64,000 nucleotides of DNA, taken from NCBI RefSeq assembly GCF_900107135.1, contig NZ_FNOV01000002.1:186001-250000 (forward strand). Direction: 5' to 3'. This DNA is from Hymenobacter psychrophilus (GTDB lineage: Bacteria; Bacteroidota; Bacteroidia; Cytophagales; Hymenobacteraceae). Shown piece by piece: positions 16,966 through 24,851 of the stretch; the stretch's first letter is position 1; the number at the start of each line of letters is the position of its first letter. The position numbers were made by a program, and so were the translations under genes. The notes under the pieces are model-generated. The model was not told the origin of the DNA, did no database searches, and worked only from the letters and a program-made list of their open reading frames with translations.

Positions 16966-18894
16966 CTACTTCGCGCCCTTGATAATGTCGTCCACCACGG
17001 CCGGATCGAGCAGCGTAGAGGTGTCGCCCAACGAGCCGGTTTCGCCCTCGGCTACTTTGCGCAGGATGCGGCGCATGATTTTGCCCGAGCGAGTTTTGGG
17101 CAGGCCCGTTACGATTTGAATTTTGTCGGGGCGGGCGATTTTACCGATTTCGGCCACCACGGTTTCGATGATACTGGCTTCCACGCGGGGCTCGTCGGCG
17201 GTGTTTTTGCAGGCGCCCTCGCGGCAGATGATATAGGCGTAGATGCCCTGGCCCTTCACCTCGTGCGGGTAGGCCACCACGGCGCTTTCCACTACGTTGG
17301 GGTTCTGGTTGATGGCGTTTTCGATTTCGGCCGTGCCGAAGCGGTGGCCGCTCACGTTAATCACGTCATCGACGCGGCCGATGATGCGGTAGAGGCCGTC
17401 GGCGTCGCGGCGGGCGCCGTCGCCGGTGAAGTAATAACCGGGGTAGGGCGCGAAGTAGGTTTGTACGGCCCGGTTGTGGTCGCCCCAGGTACTGCGGATG
17501 ATGCCCGGCCAGGCCTGCTTGATGGCCAGGTAGCCTTCCTCCTCGTTGCCTTCGATTTCGGTGCCATCCTGGCGCAGCAGCACGGGCCACACGCCGGGCA
17601 GCGGCAGGCCGGCGTGGGTTGGTTTCGAGGGTGTAACGCCCGCCAGGGCCGAAATCATGATGCCGCCGGTTTCGGTTTGCCACCAGGTGTCTACCAGCGG
17701 GCAGCGGCCCTTGCCCACGTGCTCGTTGTACCAGTGCCAGGCCTCCTCGTTGATGGGCTCGCCCACCGAACCAATTACCCGCAGCGAGTCGAGCGAGTAG
17801 CTGAGCACGTTATCGAGCGGCTCGGCCATGAGGGCCCGGATGGCAGTGGGTGCGGTATAAAAAATGCTGACCGAGTGCTTGTCAATCACCTCCCAGAACC
17901 GGCCGGCATCGGGATACGTGGGGATGCCCTCGAACATGAGGGTGGTGGAGCCGGCCAGCAACGGGCCATAAATGAGGTAGGTGTGGCCGGTTACCCAGCC
18001 CACATCGGCGGTGCACCAGAACACGTCGTTTTCCTCTACCTGAAACACGTTGCGGAACGTGTAATCGGCCCACACCATGTAGCCGGCGGTGGTGTGCACC
18101 ACGCCCTTGGGCTTGCCGGTGCTGCCCGAGGTGTAGAGAATGAACAGCGGATCTTCGGCCTTCATTTCCTCGGCGGGGCAGGTTTTGGCCACGCCCTCGG
18201 CCTCCTCGTGGTACCATACATCACGCTCGGCCTCCATCTGCACCGGCCAGCCCAGGTGCTCCACTACCACCACTTTGCGCACCGAGGGGCAGGTTTCGAG
18301 GGCCTCATCCACCACCCGCTTCACCGGAATCTGCTTGGCGCCGCGGTTGAGGCCGTCGGAGGTTATCACCAGTTTGGCCCGGGCATCATTCACGCGGTCG
18401 GCAATGGCGGTAGCCGAGAAGCCGGCAAATATCACCGAGTGCACCGCTCCGATGCGGGCGCAGGCCAGCACGGCAATCGAGAGCTCGGGTATCATGGGCA
18501 TGTAGAGGCACACCACGTCGCCCTTCTCCACGCCATTATTCAGCAGTACGTTGGCAAACTGGCACACGCGCTGGTGCAACTCCCGATACGTCAGGCGCAG
18601 GTGGCGCTCCTTGATGTCGTTGGGCTCGTAGATGAGGGCCAGCTTGTTACCGCGGGCCGCCAGGTGGCGGTCGAGGCAGTTTTCGGTGATGTTGAGCCGC
18701 GCCCCCGCAAACCAGCTCGTTTCGCCGGCCGCCATATCCGACTCCATCACCGTGTCCCACTTGCGGCGCCAGGTAAAGGGCGCGGCCACCTCGCCCCAAA
18801 ACTCGTTGGGGTGACGGGTGCTGAGGTGGTAGGCTTCGTGATAGGCTTCGATGGTACGGATGCGGGCGTGTTGGGGGGCAGTGGCAGTTGGCAT
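16966..18894 (-). CDS. acs: Acetyl-CoA synthetase (AMP-forming)
   Basis: This enzyme activates acetate to acetyl-CoA through acetyl-AMP. The 642-residue protein matches Acs length and all core motifs are seen: the P-loop-like YTSGSTGKPKGVVHT at about residue 265, DTWWQTETGG at about 415, YFTGDGARRD, GRVDDVINVSGHRFGTAEIE, and the C-terminal PKTRSGKIMRRILRK, whose Lys is the known acetylation site that switches the enzyme off. The start ATG gives MPTATAPQHARIRTIEAYHEAYHL, typical for the family. It lies downstream of a second acyl-CoA ligase, a receiver and an SLC5-type sensor kinase on the same strand, an arrangement like the CrbS-acs systems that control acetate use. It ends at a bidirectional terminator. 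Confidence 0.96.
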   Translation of the reverse strand: MPTATAPQHARIRTIEAYHEAYHLSTRHPNEFWGEVAAPFTWRRKWDTVMESDMAAGETSWFAGARLNITENCLDRHLAARGNKLALIYEPNDIKERHLRLTYRELHQRVCQFANVLLNNGVEKGDVVCLYMPMIPELSIAVLACARIGAVHSVIFAGFSATAIADRVNDARAKLVITSDGLNRGAKQIPVKRVVDEALETCPSVRKVVVVEHLGWPVQMEAERDVWYHEEAEGVAKTCPAEEMKAEDPLFILYTSGSTGKPKGVVHTTAGYMVWADYTFRNVFQVEENDVFWCTADVGWVTGHTYLIYGPLLAGSTTLMFEGIPTYPDAGRFWEVIDKHSVSIFYTAPTAIRALMAEPLDNVLSYSLDSLRVIGSVGEPINEEAWHWYNEHVGKGRCPLVDTWWQTETGGIMISALAGVTPSKPTHAGLPLPGVWPVLLRQDGTEIEGNEEEGYLAIKQAWPGIIRSTWGDHNRAVQTYFAPYPGYYFTGDGARRDADGLYRIIGRVDDVINVSGHRFGTAEIENAINQNPNVVESAVVAYPHEVKGQGIYAYIICREGACKNTADEPRVEASIIETVVAEIGKIARPDKIQIVTGLPKTRSGKIMRRILRKVAEGETGSLGDTSTLLDPAVVDDIIKGAK

Positions 18895-18949
18895 GGGAGT
18901 ATGGGGAAACGGTGAATATGTGAGTGGCTGAATAAAGCGGATGCCTTGC

Positions 18950-20896
18950 TTAAACGGGCGAGTCGCCGGCCGTTCTCAGCATTTCGCGCCGGTACAGTAC
19001 GGCCCGGATTTCGTCGAGGATGGCGGGGTCATCAATGGTGGAAGGTAGCGTAAATTCTTCGCCGTCGGCGAGTTGGCGCAGGGTTTTGCGCAGGATTTTG
19101 CCCGAGCGGGTTTTGGGCAGGCGCGCCACCACGGCCGCCCGCCGGAAGCAGGCTACCGCCCCCACTTTATCGCGCACGAGCCGGATAAGCTGCTGCTCCA
19201 GCTCGGTTTCGGGCAGCGTCTGGCCGTCTTTGAGCACTACCAGCCCTACCGGCACCTGCCCGCGCAGCTCATCGTAGAGGCCCAGCACGGCGCACTCGGC
19301 CACGGCCGGGTGGGCGGCCAGAATTTCTTCCAGCTCACCGGTGCTCATGCGGTGACCAGCCACGTTTATTACGTCATCCACCCGGCCCATAATGTAGCAG
19401 TAGCCCTGCTCGTCGCAGTAGCCGCCGTCGCCCGAGAGGTAGTAGCCGGGGAAGGTTTCGAGGTAGGCCTGCTGGAAGCGCGAGTCGTCGTTCCAGAGCG
19501 TGGGCAGGCAGCCGGGGGGCAGCGGCAGGCGCAGCGCCACCAGCCCGGTGGTACCGGCCGGCACGGGCTCGCCCGCCTCGTCGAGAATCTGCAGATCGTA
19601 GCCCGGCACGCGGTGGCCGGCCGAGCCGGCGAGGGGTGCCGGCGCATCGGGGTAGCCCACGCAGGTGGCCAGCATGGGCCAGCCCGACTCGGTTTGCCAC
19701 CAGTGGTCGACCACGGGCACGCCCAGCAACTCGCCGGCCCAGGCATAAGTGGCGGGGTCGCACCGTTCGCCGGCCAGAAACAGGTGGCGCAGCTTGCTCA
19801 GGTCGTAGCGGCGGGCCAGCAGGCCTTCGGGATCTTCCTTGCGGATGGCGCGGATGGCCGTGGGGGCCGTGAACAGCACGCTGGCTCCGTACTCAGCGGC
19901 CAGCCGCCAGAACGTGCCCGCATCGGGCGTGCGCACGGGCTTGCCTTCCAGCAGTACGGCCGTAGCCCCGAGCAGCAGCGGCCCATATACGATGTAGCTG
20001 TGGCCCACGGCCCAGCCGATATCCGAGCCGGTAAACACCGTATCGCCCGGTTGCAACCCGAATACGGCCCCCATGCTGTAGCGTAGGGCTACGGCGTGTC
20101 CGCCATGCTCGCGCACTACGCCCTTGGGCCGGCCGGTAGTGCCGCTGGTGTACAGAATGTAGAGTGGCGCCGTGGCATCGACCGGCACGGCCGCCACCGG
20201 GGCGGCCTCCAGCAGGTGGCCGTAGTTTACAAACCGGGGCCCTGCCAGGCCAGCGGCCGGCCGGGTTTCAGGCAGTTCGGCCGGGCAGAAGTCGCGCTGG
20301 CTGACCACTACGCAGGCGGGCTGGTGGGTGGCCAGCGCCAGGGCCTGCTGCACCAGAGGCAGGTAGGGTATCACGCGGTCGAACTCCATGCCGGCCGAGG
20401 CGCAGATGATAGCACGGGGCAGCGCGTCATCAATACGCACGGCCAGCTCGGGCGGCGCGAATCCTCCAAACACCACCGAGTGCACCGCCCCCAGCCGGGC
20501 GCAGGCCAGCATGGCTACCACCGCCTCGGGCATATTGGGCATGTAAATGAGCACCCGGTCGCCCTGCTCTACGCCCTGGGCGCGCAGGCCCCCAGCCAGC
20601 CGGGCCGTCAGGTCGAGCAACTCGGCGTAGGTGTAGCTGCGGCGCGTGCCGGTTACGGGCGAATCGTAGTGCAGCGCGGGCTGGTCGGCGCGGCCGTTGG
20701 CTACGTGGAAGTCGAGGCACAGCCAGCTGGTATTCAGCCGGCCGCCCCGAAACCAGCGGTAGAAACCAGTGCCCTCGTCCTGGCTCAGCACCGGCCGGGG
20801 CGGGTCGTGGTACCAGGCCAGGCGGGCAGCCTGCCCGGCCCAAAAACCGGCCGGATCGGCGAGGCTGGCGGCGTAATCGGCGGCGTAGGTGGGCAT
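18950..20896 (-). CDS. prpE: Acyl-CoA ligase, propionyl-CoA synthetase-like
   Basis: This is an AMP-forming short-chain acyl-CoA ligase, closest in its N-terminal half to PrpE: residues 10-60 contain DPAGFWAGQAARLAWYHDP and FRGGRLNTSWLCLDFHV. The adenylation motif LYILYTSGTTGRPKGVVREHGG is interrupted here for length; its key residues TSGTTGRPKG sit at about 250. Other motifs are VDHWWQTESGWPM, YLSGDGGYCDEQGY, GRVDDVINVAGHRMSTGELEE and the acetylation-type LPKTRSGKILRKTLRQ. Length is 648 residues. It lies 55 bp upstream of acs on the same strand, so the two probably form one transcript for acetate and propionate activation. Propionate is an inference from the PrpE-like features; acetate or another short acid is also possible. 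Confidence 0.88.
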   Translation of the reverse strand: MPTYAADYAASLADPAGFWAGQAARLAWYHDPPRPVLSQDEGTGFYRWFRGGRLNTSWLCLDFHVANGRADQPALHYDSPVTGTRRSYTYAELLDLTARLAGGLRAQGVEQGDRVLIYMPNMPEAVVAMLACARLGAVHSVVFGGFAPPELAVRIDDALPRAIICASAGMEFDRVIPYLPLVQQALALATHQPACVVVSQRDFCPAELPETRPAAGLAGPRFVNYGHLLEAAPVAAVPVDATAPLYILYTSGTTGRPKGVVREHGGHAVALRYSMGAVFGLQPGDTVFTGSDIGWAVGHSYIVYGPLLLGATAVLLEGKPVRTPDAGTFWRLAAEYGASVLFTAPTAIRAIRKEDPEGLLARRYDLSKLRHLFLAGERCDPATYAWAGELLGVPVVDHWWQTESGWPMLATCVGYPDAPAPLAGSAGHRVPGYDLQILDEAGEPVPAGTTGLVALRLPLPPGCLPTLWNDDSRFQQAYLETFPGYYLSGDGGYCDEQGYCYIMGRVDDVINVAGHRMSTGELEEILAAHPAVAECAVLGLYDELRGQVPVGLVVLKDGQTLPETELEQQLIRLVRDKVGAVACFRRAAVVARLPKTRSGKILRKTLRQLADGEEFTLPSTIDDPAILDEIRAVLYRREMLRTAGDSPV

Positions 20897-20951
20897 ATTA
20901 CGGGCGTTTTAGGTGGGTGAATGCGTGCTTACCGGGGCCACAACGGCCGCT

Positions 20952-21329
20952 TCAACTACTGCCGACAGCCAGCAGCTCTTTTACCTTTTCCATCAGCTGG
21001 CGGGTACTGAAGGGCTTGGTCAGGTAGAGGTTGGCCCCGGCATCGTAGCCCTGCTGCATGTCGGCCTCTTTGCTCTTGGCGCTTAAAAACACCACCCGCG
21101 TGTCGGTTTGCAGGGGCAGCGCACGCACGTGGCGGCACACCTGGTAGCCATCCACGTCGGGCATCATAATATCGAGAATAATCAGGTCGAAGGGCGTCTG
21201 GTTGATGGCTTCCAGCGCCTCCGAGCCGTTACGGGCAATGCTAACGCGGTAGCCGGCCTTGCGCATCAGAAATTCGAGCGACATCACAATATTGGGCTCG
21301 TCGTCGACTAGCAGTATGTGCGGAGTCAT
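20952..21329 (-). CDS. Single-domain response regulator (CheY-like receiver)
   Basis: This 125-residue protein is a receiver domain with no output domain. The acidic pocket is VDDEPN, the phosphorylated Asp is in IILDIMMPDVDG at about residue 53, the conserved Ser is in VVFLSAKSKE and the Lys in LTKPFSTRQLMEKVKELL. It directly follows the SLC5-type kinase on the minus strand, so that kinase is its likely phosphodonor. In CrbSR and CbrAB systems the partner regulator carries a DNA-binding domain; here it does not, so the output must pass through protein contact or another regulator. A paired 7-bp word element separates it from the kinase and reaches three bases from its ATG. Confidence 0.95.
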   Translation of the reverse strand: MTPHILLVDDEPNIVMSLEFLMRKAGYRVSIARNGSEALEAINQTPFDLIILDIMMPDVDGYQVCRHVRALPLQTDTRVVFLSAKSKEADMQQGYDAGANLYLTKPFSTRQLMEKVKELLAVGSS

Positions 21330-21331
21330 AG

Positions 21332-21461
21332 GAATTAAAAATCAAAAGTGAAGAATTAAAAATAAGCGTGAATAGCTTTCATAAATAAGGGATTTATTTT
21401 TCTTATCCGCCGCATATATTCGTGTTTGGATTTATATTTTTAATTTCTCAATTTTAATTCT
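21332..21461. repeat. Paired 7-bp word element between sensor kinase and receiver
   Basis: The left arm (21332-21366) reads as five 7-bp words beginning GAATTAA AAATCAA. The right arm (21437-21461) has T-rich complementary words such as TTTTTAA and ATTTTAA at the same 7-bp step. The right arm contains the stop codon of the kinase; the left arm ends three bases from the receiver ATG. The centre is about 70 bp of unrelated sequence. Confidence 0.8.
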
Positions 21462-24303
21462 CCTGCAAAGGGATTTCCAGCGAAAACCGCGCGCCCTGGT
21501 TGGCTTCGCTTTCCACCCAGATGCGGCCGGCGTGCAGCTCCACTATTTTTTTGGTGATGGCCAAGCCCAGGCCCGTGCCCTCGGGCTTGCGGGTGGTTTG
21601 GTTCTGGGCCTGGTAGAACTTGTCGAACAGCAGGTGGTGGAACTCGGGCGCGATGCCCTTGCCGTTGTCCTGCACCCACAGCAGCAGGCCGCCGGCCGTG
21701 GGCTCCACCCCCACCGCAATGCGCCCCGCCCCACCCGGTTGGCACGATTTGATGGCGTTGCTGAGCAGATTCACCAGCACCTGCATCAGCCGGTCGCGGT
21801 CGCCAGGCAGGGCGGGCAGCGCGGGCGGCACAGCCAAATCCAGCCGAATCTGCTTGGCGCGCAGCTGCGGGCCCACCGCTTCGAGGGCGTCGGTGATGAT
21901 GTCGGCCACATCAAGGGGCACCTTAACGAGGCGCGCCGTGCCCGACTCGTACTTCTCCAGATCGAGCACCAGCGCAATCAGGCGGCTCAGGCGCTCGGCC
22001 TCGCGGGTGATGGTGTGCAGAAAACGGTGGCGCTCCTGCTCCTCCAGATCGGGGTTGTCGCTCAGAATTTCCGACAGCGCCCGGATGCTGGTCAGGGGCG
22101 TGCGCAGCTCGTGGGTAACGGTGTAGAGGAACTCGTCCTTGTGCTGGTCGAGCTCCTGCAGCTGGTCGTAGGCCTGCTGGAGCTGGCTGGTGAGGGCCTG
22201 CAGCTGCCGCTGCTGCTTCTGGAGCTGACGGTTGGCTTCGAGCAGCTGCTGGCTTTCCTTCAGAATGACCACCACATTGTCGAAACTGATATCCTCCACC
22301 CCCACCGAAGAGCGCAGCAGCAGCCGGGCCGAAGCCGGACCGATAGCCCCGGCCAGCAGCTTTTCGGCGTACGCCAGCAGCCGCGGGTCGGCGGGCGCTT
22401 CGGACGCGGCCGGGTCCGGTTTTACCGCGGCGGCGGACAAAGCGGAGCCTACCCCGAGCGAATTTAGCCCGCGTTCGGCCTCCGCCGGGCCGGTGGCGTA
22501 ATCGGAGCGGGCAGGGTTGCCGGGGAAGTGCTCAAGGAAGGCATCGAGGGCCTGCGTGGTGCGCTTGCGGCCCAGAAAGCCCGTCAGCAAAGCCCGCACA
22601 TCGGGCAGCGAAGCCACGCTGTGCCAGCCGGTCGGCCCGGTTTCGAAGCCTGGCTCGTGCCGGAATACGTGCACGAACAGCTGCGCCTGCCGCTGCTCCA
22701 GCGCCGAGGGTGCCCGCCCCAGCAGCGACACGCCCACGTATAGTCCCACATTGAAAAACCAGCTCCAGAACAGCCCGTGCGAAAGCGGATCGAGCCCGTG
22801 CAGGCCCAGCAGCGCCCCTGGCCGCAGCCCGCCCTGGCCCAGCGGCCCCTCGGTCAGCAGCGTTTTTGCCAGCAGCCCCGCCTCCACCATCGTGGGCAAC
22901 ACCAGCGTATACAGCCACACCAGCAGCCCCGCCAGCAGCCCCGCCGTGGCCCCAGCCCGGGTGCCGCCCTGCCAGTACAGCCCGCCCAGCACCACGGGGG
23001 CGAACTGGGCCACCGCGGCAAACGAAATCAGCCCGATGTTGACCAGGGGCAGCACATGGCCCACGGCAGCGTAGTAGCCGAAAGCCAGCGCCAGCACCAG
23101 CACCACGGCCAGCCGCCGGGTGTGCAGGGCCAGCTGCCCGAGGCGGGCAAACCAGCGCGGCCCCTCGGCCCGGCCCACGGGCTCGCGCACGAGCAGCGGC
23201 ATGAGCAGATGGTGGCTTATCATCACGCTCAGGGCAATGGTTTCCACCACAATCATGCTGCTGGCCGCCGATAGCCCGCCCAGGTAAATGAACAGGGCCA
23301 GCCAGGGCCGACCGGCCTGCAGGGGCAGCGCCAGCACGTACATATCAGCGTCCAGCTGCCCGGTCCCATCGAGCAGGCGGCCCCCGAAGGCCAGCGGCAG
23401 CACCAGCAGGTTGATGATGATGAGGTAGAGCGGGAACAGCCACATGGCTTTGCGCAGGTGGTTTTCGTTCACGTTTTCCACCACGCTCACCTGAAACTGC
23501 CGGGGCAGCAGCAGAATGGCCGACATGCTCAGTAGCAGCAGCGTCAGCCACTGCCCGGGCGCGGTGCCGGCCCCTTCCAGCGTAAACAGCCGCCGCAAAT
23601 CGGGCACTGCCGCGGCCTGCTCAAACACGTCGGCAAAGCCATTGAAGAGCCCGTAGGTCACAAACAGCCCGGCCACCAGAAAGGCCACCAGCTTGAACAC
23701 GCTTTCGATGGCCACGGCCAGCACCATGCCCTCGTGCCGCTCGGTGGCCTCAATGGAGCGCACCCCGAACACGATGGTGAAGAAGGCCAGCGCCACCGTG
23801 GTGTAGAACGCCGACGTGACGGCCGCCGCCTCGCCCACGGGCAGCCCCAGCGCGCCGGGCCCATGGGTCAGCATCTCAAACGAATCGGCAATGGCTTTGA
23901 TTTGCAGCGAAATATACGGCACCACACCCAGCACGCAGCCCACCGTGGCCAGCGCCCCCAACCCGGCGCTCTTGCCGTAGCGGGCCGAAATGAAGTCGGC
24001 AATGGAGGTGAGCCGCTGGGTGCGGCAGATGCGGATGATTTTGCGCAGCACCAGCCAGGCCAGCGGAGCCATGAGTGTAGGCCCCAGGTAGATGCCCACG
24101 AACTCCAGCCCAAACTTCGCGGCCCGACCCACCGAGCCGTAGTACGTCCAGGCGGTGCAGTACACGGCCATGCTCAGGGCGTACACGTAGGGGTTGCTCA
24201 CCAAACTCCGCCGCGCTTTAGCCCGCCGTTCGGCCGCATACGCCACCCCGAACAACAGGCCGAGGTAGCCAAACGAAAAACCGATTACCAACAGCGGGCT
24301 CAT
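21454..24303 (-). CDS. SLC5 transporter-like sensor histidine kinase with STAC domain (CrbS/CbrA type)
   Basis: This 949-residue protein fuses a sodium/solute symporter (SLC5) module to a histidine kinase, as in CrbS and CbrA. Residues 1 to about 545 form a 12-13 helix transporter-like region (NPYVYALSMAVYCTAWTYYG near the start is family-typical). Around 560-700 is a STAC-like linker (DPRLLAYAEKLLAGAIG), then a coiled coil of Gln-rich heptads at about 690-725. The HisKA box is YTVTHELRTPLTSIRAL with His at about 731, and the ATPase domain has LVNLLSNAIKSC, VQDNGKGI and GTGLGLAITKKIVELHAG. It lies upstream of a receiver and two short-chain acyl-CoA ligases, so it probably senses or imports acetate-like acids. 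Its final residues and stop codon lie inside a 7-bp word array. Confidence 0.94.
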   Translation of the reverse strand: MSPLLVIGFSFGYLGLLFGVAYAAERRAKARRSLVSNPYVYALSMAVYCTAWTYYGSVGRAAKFGLEFVGIYLGPTLMAPLAWLVLRKIIRICRTQRLTSIADFISARYGKSAGLGALATVGCVLGVVPYISLQIKAIADSFEMLTHGPGALGLPVGEAAAVTSAFYTTVALAFFTIVFGVRSIEATERHEGMVLAVAIESVFKLVAFLVAGLFVTYGLFNGFADVFEQAAAVPDLRRLFTLEGAGTAPGQWLTLLLLSMSAILLLPRQFQVSVVENVNENHLRKAMWLFPLYLIIINLLVLPLAFGGRLLDGTGQLDADMYVLALPLQAGRPWLALFIYLGGLSAASSMIVVETIALSVMISHHLLMPLLVREPVGRAEGPRWFARLGQLALHTRRLAVVLVLALAFGYYAAVGHVLPLVNIGLISFAAVAQFAPVVLGGLYWQGGTRAGATAGLLAGLLVWLYTLVLPTMVEAGLLAKTLLTEGPLGQGGLRPGALLGLHGLDPLSHGLFWSWFFNVGLYVGVSLLGRAPSALEQRQAQLFVHVFRHEPGFETGPTGWHSVASLPDVRALLTGFLGRKRTTQALDAFLEHFPGNPARSDYATGPAEAERGLNSLGVGSALSAAAVKPDPAASEAPADPRLLAYAEKLLAGAIGPASARLLLRSSVGVEDISFDNVVVILKESQQLLEANRQLQKQQRQLQALTSQLQQAYDQLQELDQHKDEFLYTVTHELRTPLTSIRALSEILSDNPDLEEQERHRFLHTITREAERLSRLIALVLDLEKYESGTARLVKVPLDVADIITDALEAVGPQLRAKQIRLDLAVPPALPALPGDRDRLMQVLVNLLSNAIKSCQPGGAGRIAVGVEPTAGGLLLWVQDNGKGIAPEFHHLLFDKFYQAQNQTTRKPEGTGLGLAITKKIVELHAGRIWVESEANQGARFSLEIPLQEN

Positions 24304-24311
24304 ATTTTTTC

Positions 24312-24450
24312 AAGTAAAAATTGAAAGTGAAAAATTAAAAATCTGACAGTTTGATTCGGTATTTTTTTTAAATGGAGCAGCTAAATAAGGTCTTTCGAAA
24401 TCCGGCGTACGGCAATTTTTAATTTTTCACTTTTAATTTTTAATTCCCTT
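24312..24450. repeat. Paired 7-bp word element before the SLC5 sensor kinase
   Basis: The left arm (24312-24346) has five A-rich 7-bp words, for example AAGTAAA AATTGAA. The right arm (24416-24450) has the complementary T-rich words TTTTTAA TTTTTCA and further copies. The right arm contains the stop codon of the small membrane protein; the left arm ends nine bases from the kinase ATG. The two arms can pair over about 30 bp. Confidence 0.82.
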
Positions 24451-24654
24451 CACCAGCCAGCCCGTGAGGGAAACCAGGGCGGCCCAAACGGCCAGCACGT
24501 AGAGGTAGAGCACCGGAATACCGGCCAGGCGGGCATCGTGGCTGAAGGCACCGAGCAACGGGAAGTTCAGCAGCACGCCGAATAGCAGCGCCAGAAACAG
24601 CAGCCGTTGTCCCCGCCGCTGCTCGGGCCGCTCAGATGGTTGGGGGTTAGACAT
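24433..24654 (-). CDS. Small two-helix membrane protein next to SLC5 kinase
   Basis: This 73-residue protein has a charged N-terminus (SERPEQRRGQR) and two hydrophobic helices (LLFLALLFGVLLNFPLLGAF and IPVLYLYVLAVWAALVSLTG). I cannot assign it firmly. By size, topology and position beside an SLC5 module it resembles the small accessory subunits of SLC5 transporters (DUF485/YjcH and DUF4212 proteins), so a partner of the sensor kinase is a fair inference. The ATG at 24654 is used; an in-frame ATG at 24681 would add nine residues. The last codons, GGA ATT AAA AAT TAA, lie inside the right arm of a 7-bp word element, so the C-terminus is partly element-encoded. Confidence 0.75.
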   Translation of the reverse strand: MSNPQPSERPEQRRGQRLLFLALLFGVLLNFPLLGAFSHDARLAGIPVLYLYVLAVWAALVSLTGWLVKGIKN

Positions 24655-24690
24655 GGCGTTGGGAAAAGTGGGGAAATTCACTGTTTAGCT

Positions 24691-24770
24691 TCGTTCTGGG
24701 TTTGCACCTCCCTCTGCCCCCTACTTTTCCGGGACGGGGTCGGAGGGGGGAAGGCGCAAACCCAGAACGA
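24691..24770. repeat. Inverted repeat upstream of the small membrane protein
   Basis: TCGTTCTGGGTTTGC (24691-24705) is exactly complementary to 24756-24770, and the inner parts (CCTCCCTCTGCCCCC and GGAGGGGGG) pair imperfectly. The element lies between the MFS gene and the small membrane protein, about 37 bp before the latter. It could be a hairpin in the leader of the kinase transcript. Confidence 0.7.
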
Positions 24771-24783
24771 CTATCCGCCAAAG

Positions 24784-24826
24784 CAAGCAAAATCCGCCGA
24801 ACCAACGGCCCGGCGGATTTTGCTTG
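24784..24826 (-). terminator. Intrinsic terminator after the MFS transporter
   Basis: CAAGCAAAATCCGCC (24784-24798) is an exact complement of 24812-24826 with a 13-base loop. It lies just after the stop of the minus-strand MFS gene at 24852. This suggests that the porin-MFS pair and the kinase-ligase genes are separate transcripts, or are linked only by read-through. Confidence 0.8.
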
Positions 24827-24851
24827 AGTACGCCCGGGGGGCGTAGTTTGC

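Noticed and set aside
16924-18915. Long open frame of more than 660 codons opposite acs, and similar long frames opposite ptrB, valS and the zinc protease
   Set aside because: High-GC genes with GC-rich third positions leave long open antisense frames. The opposite strands encode clear enzymes with intact motifs, and these frames have odd composition (many His, Gly, Val, Gln) and no recognisable domain.
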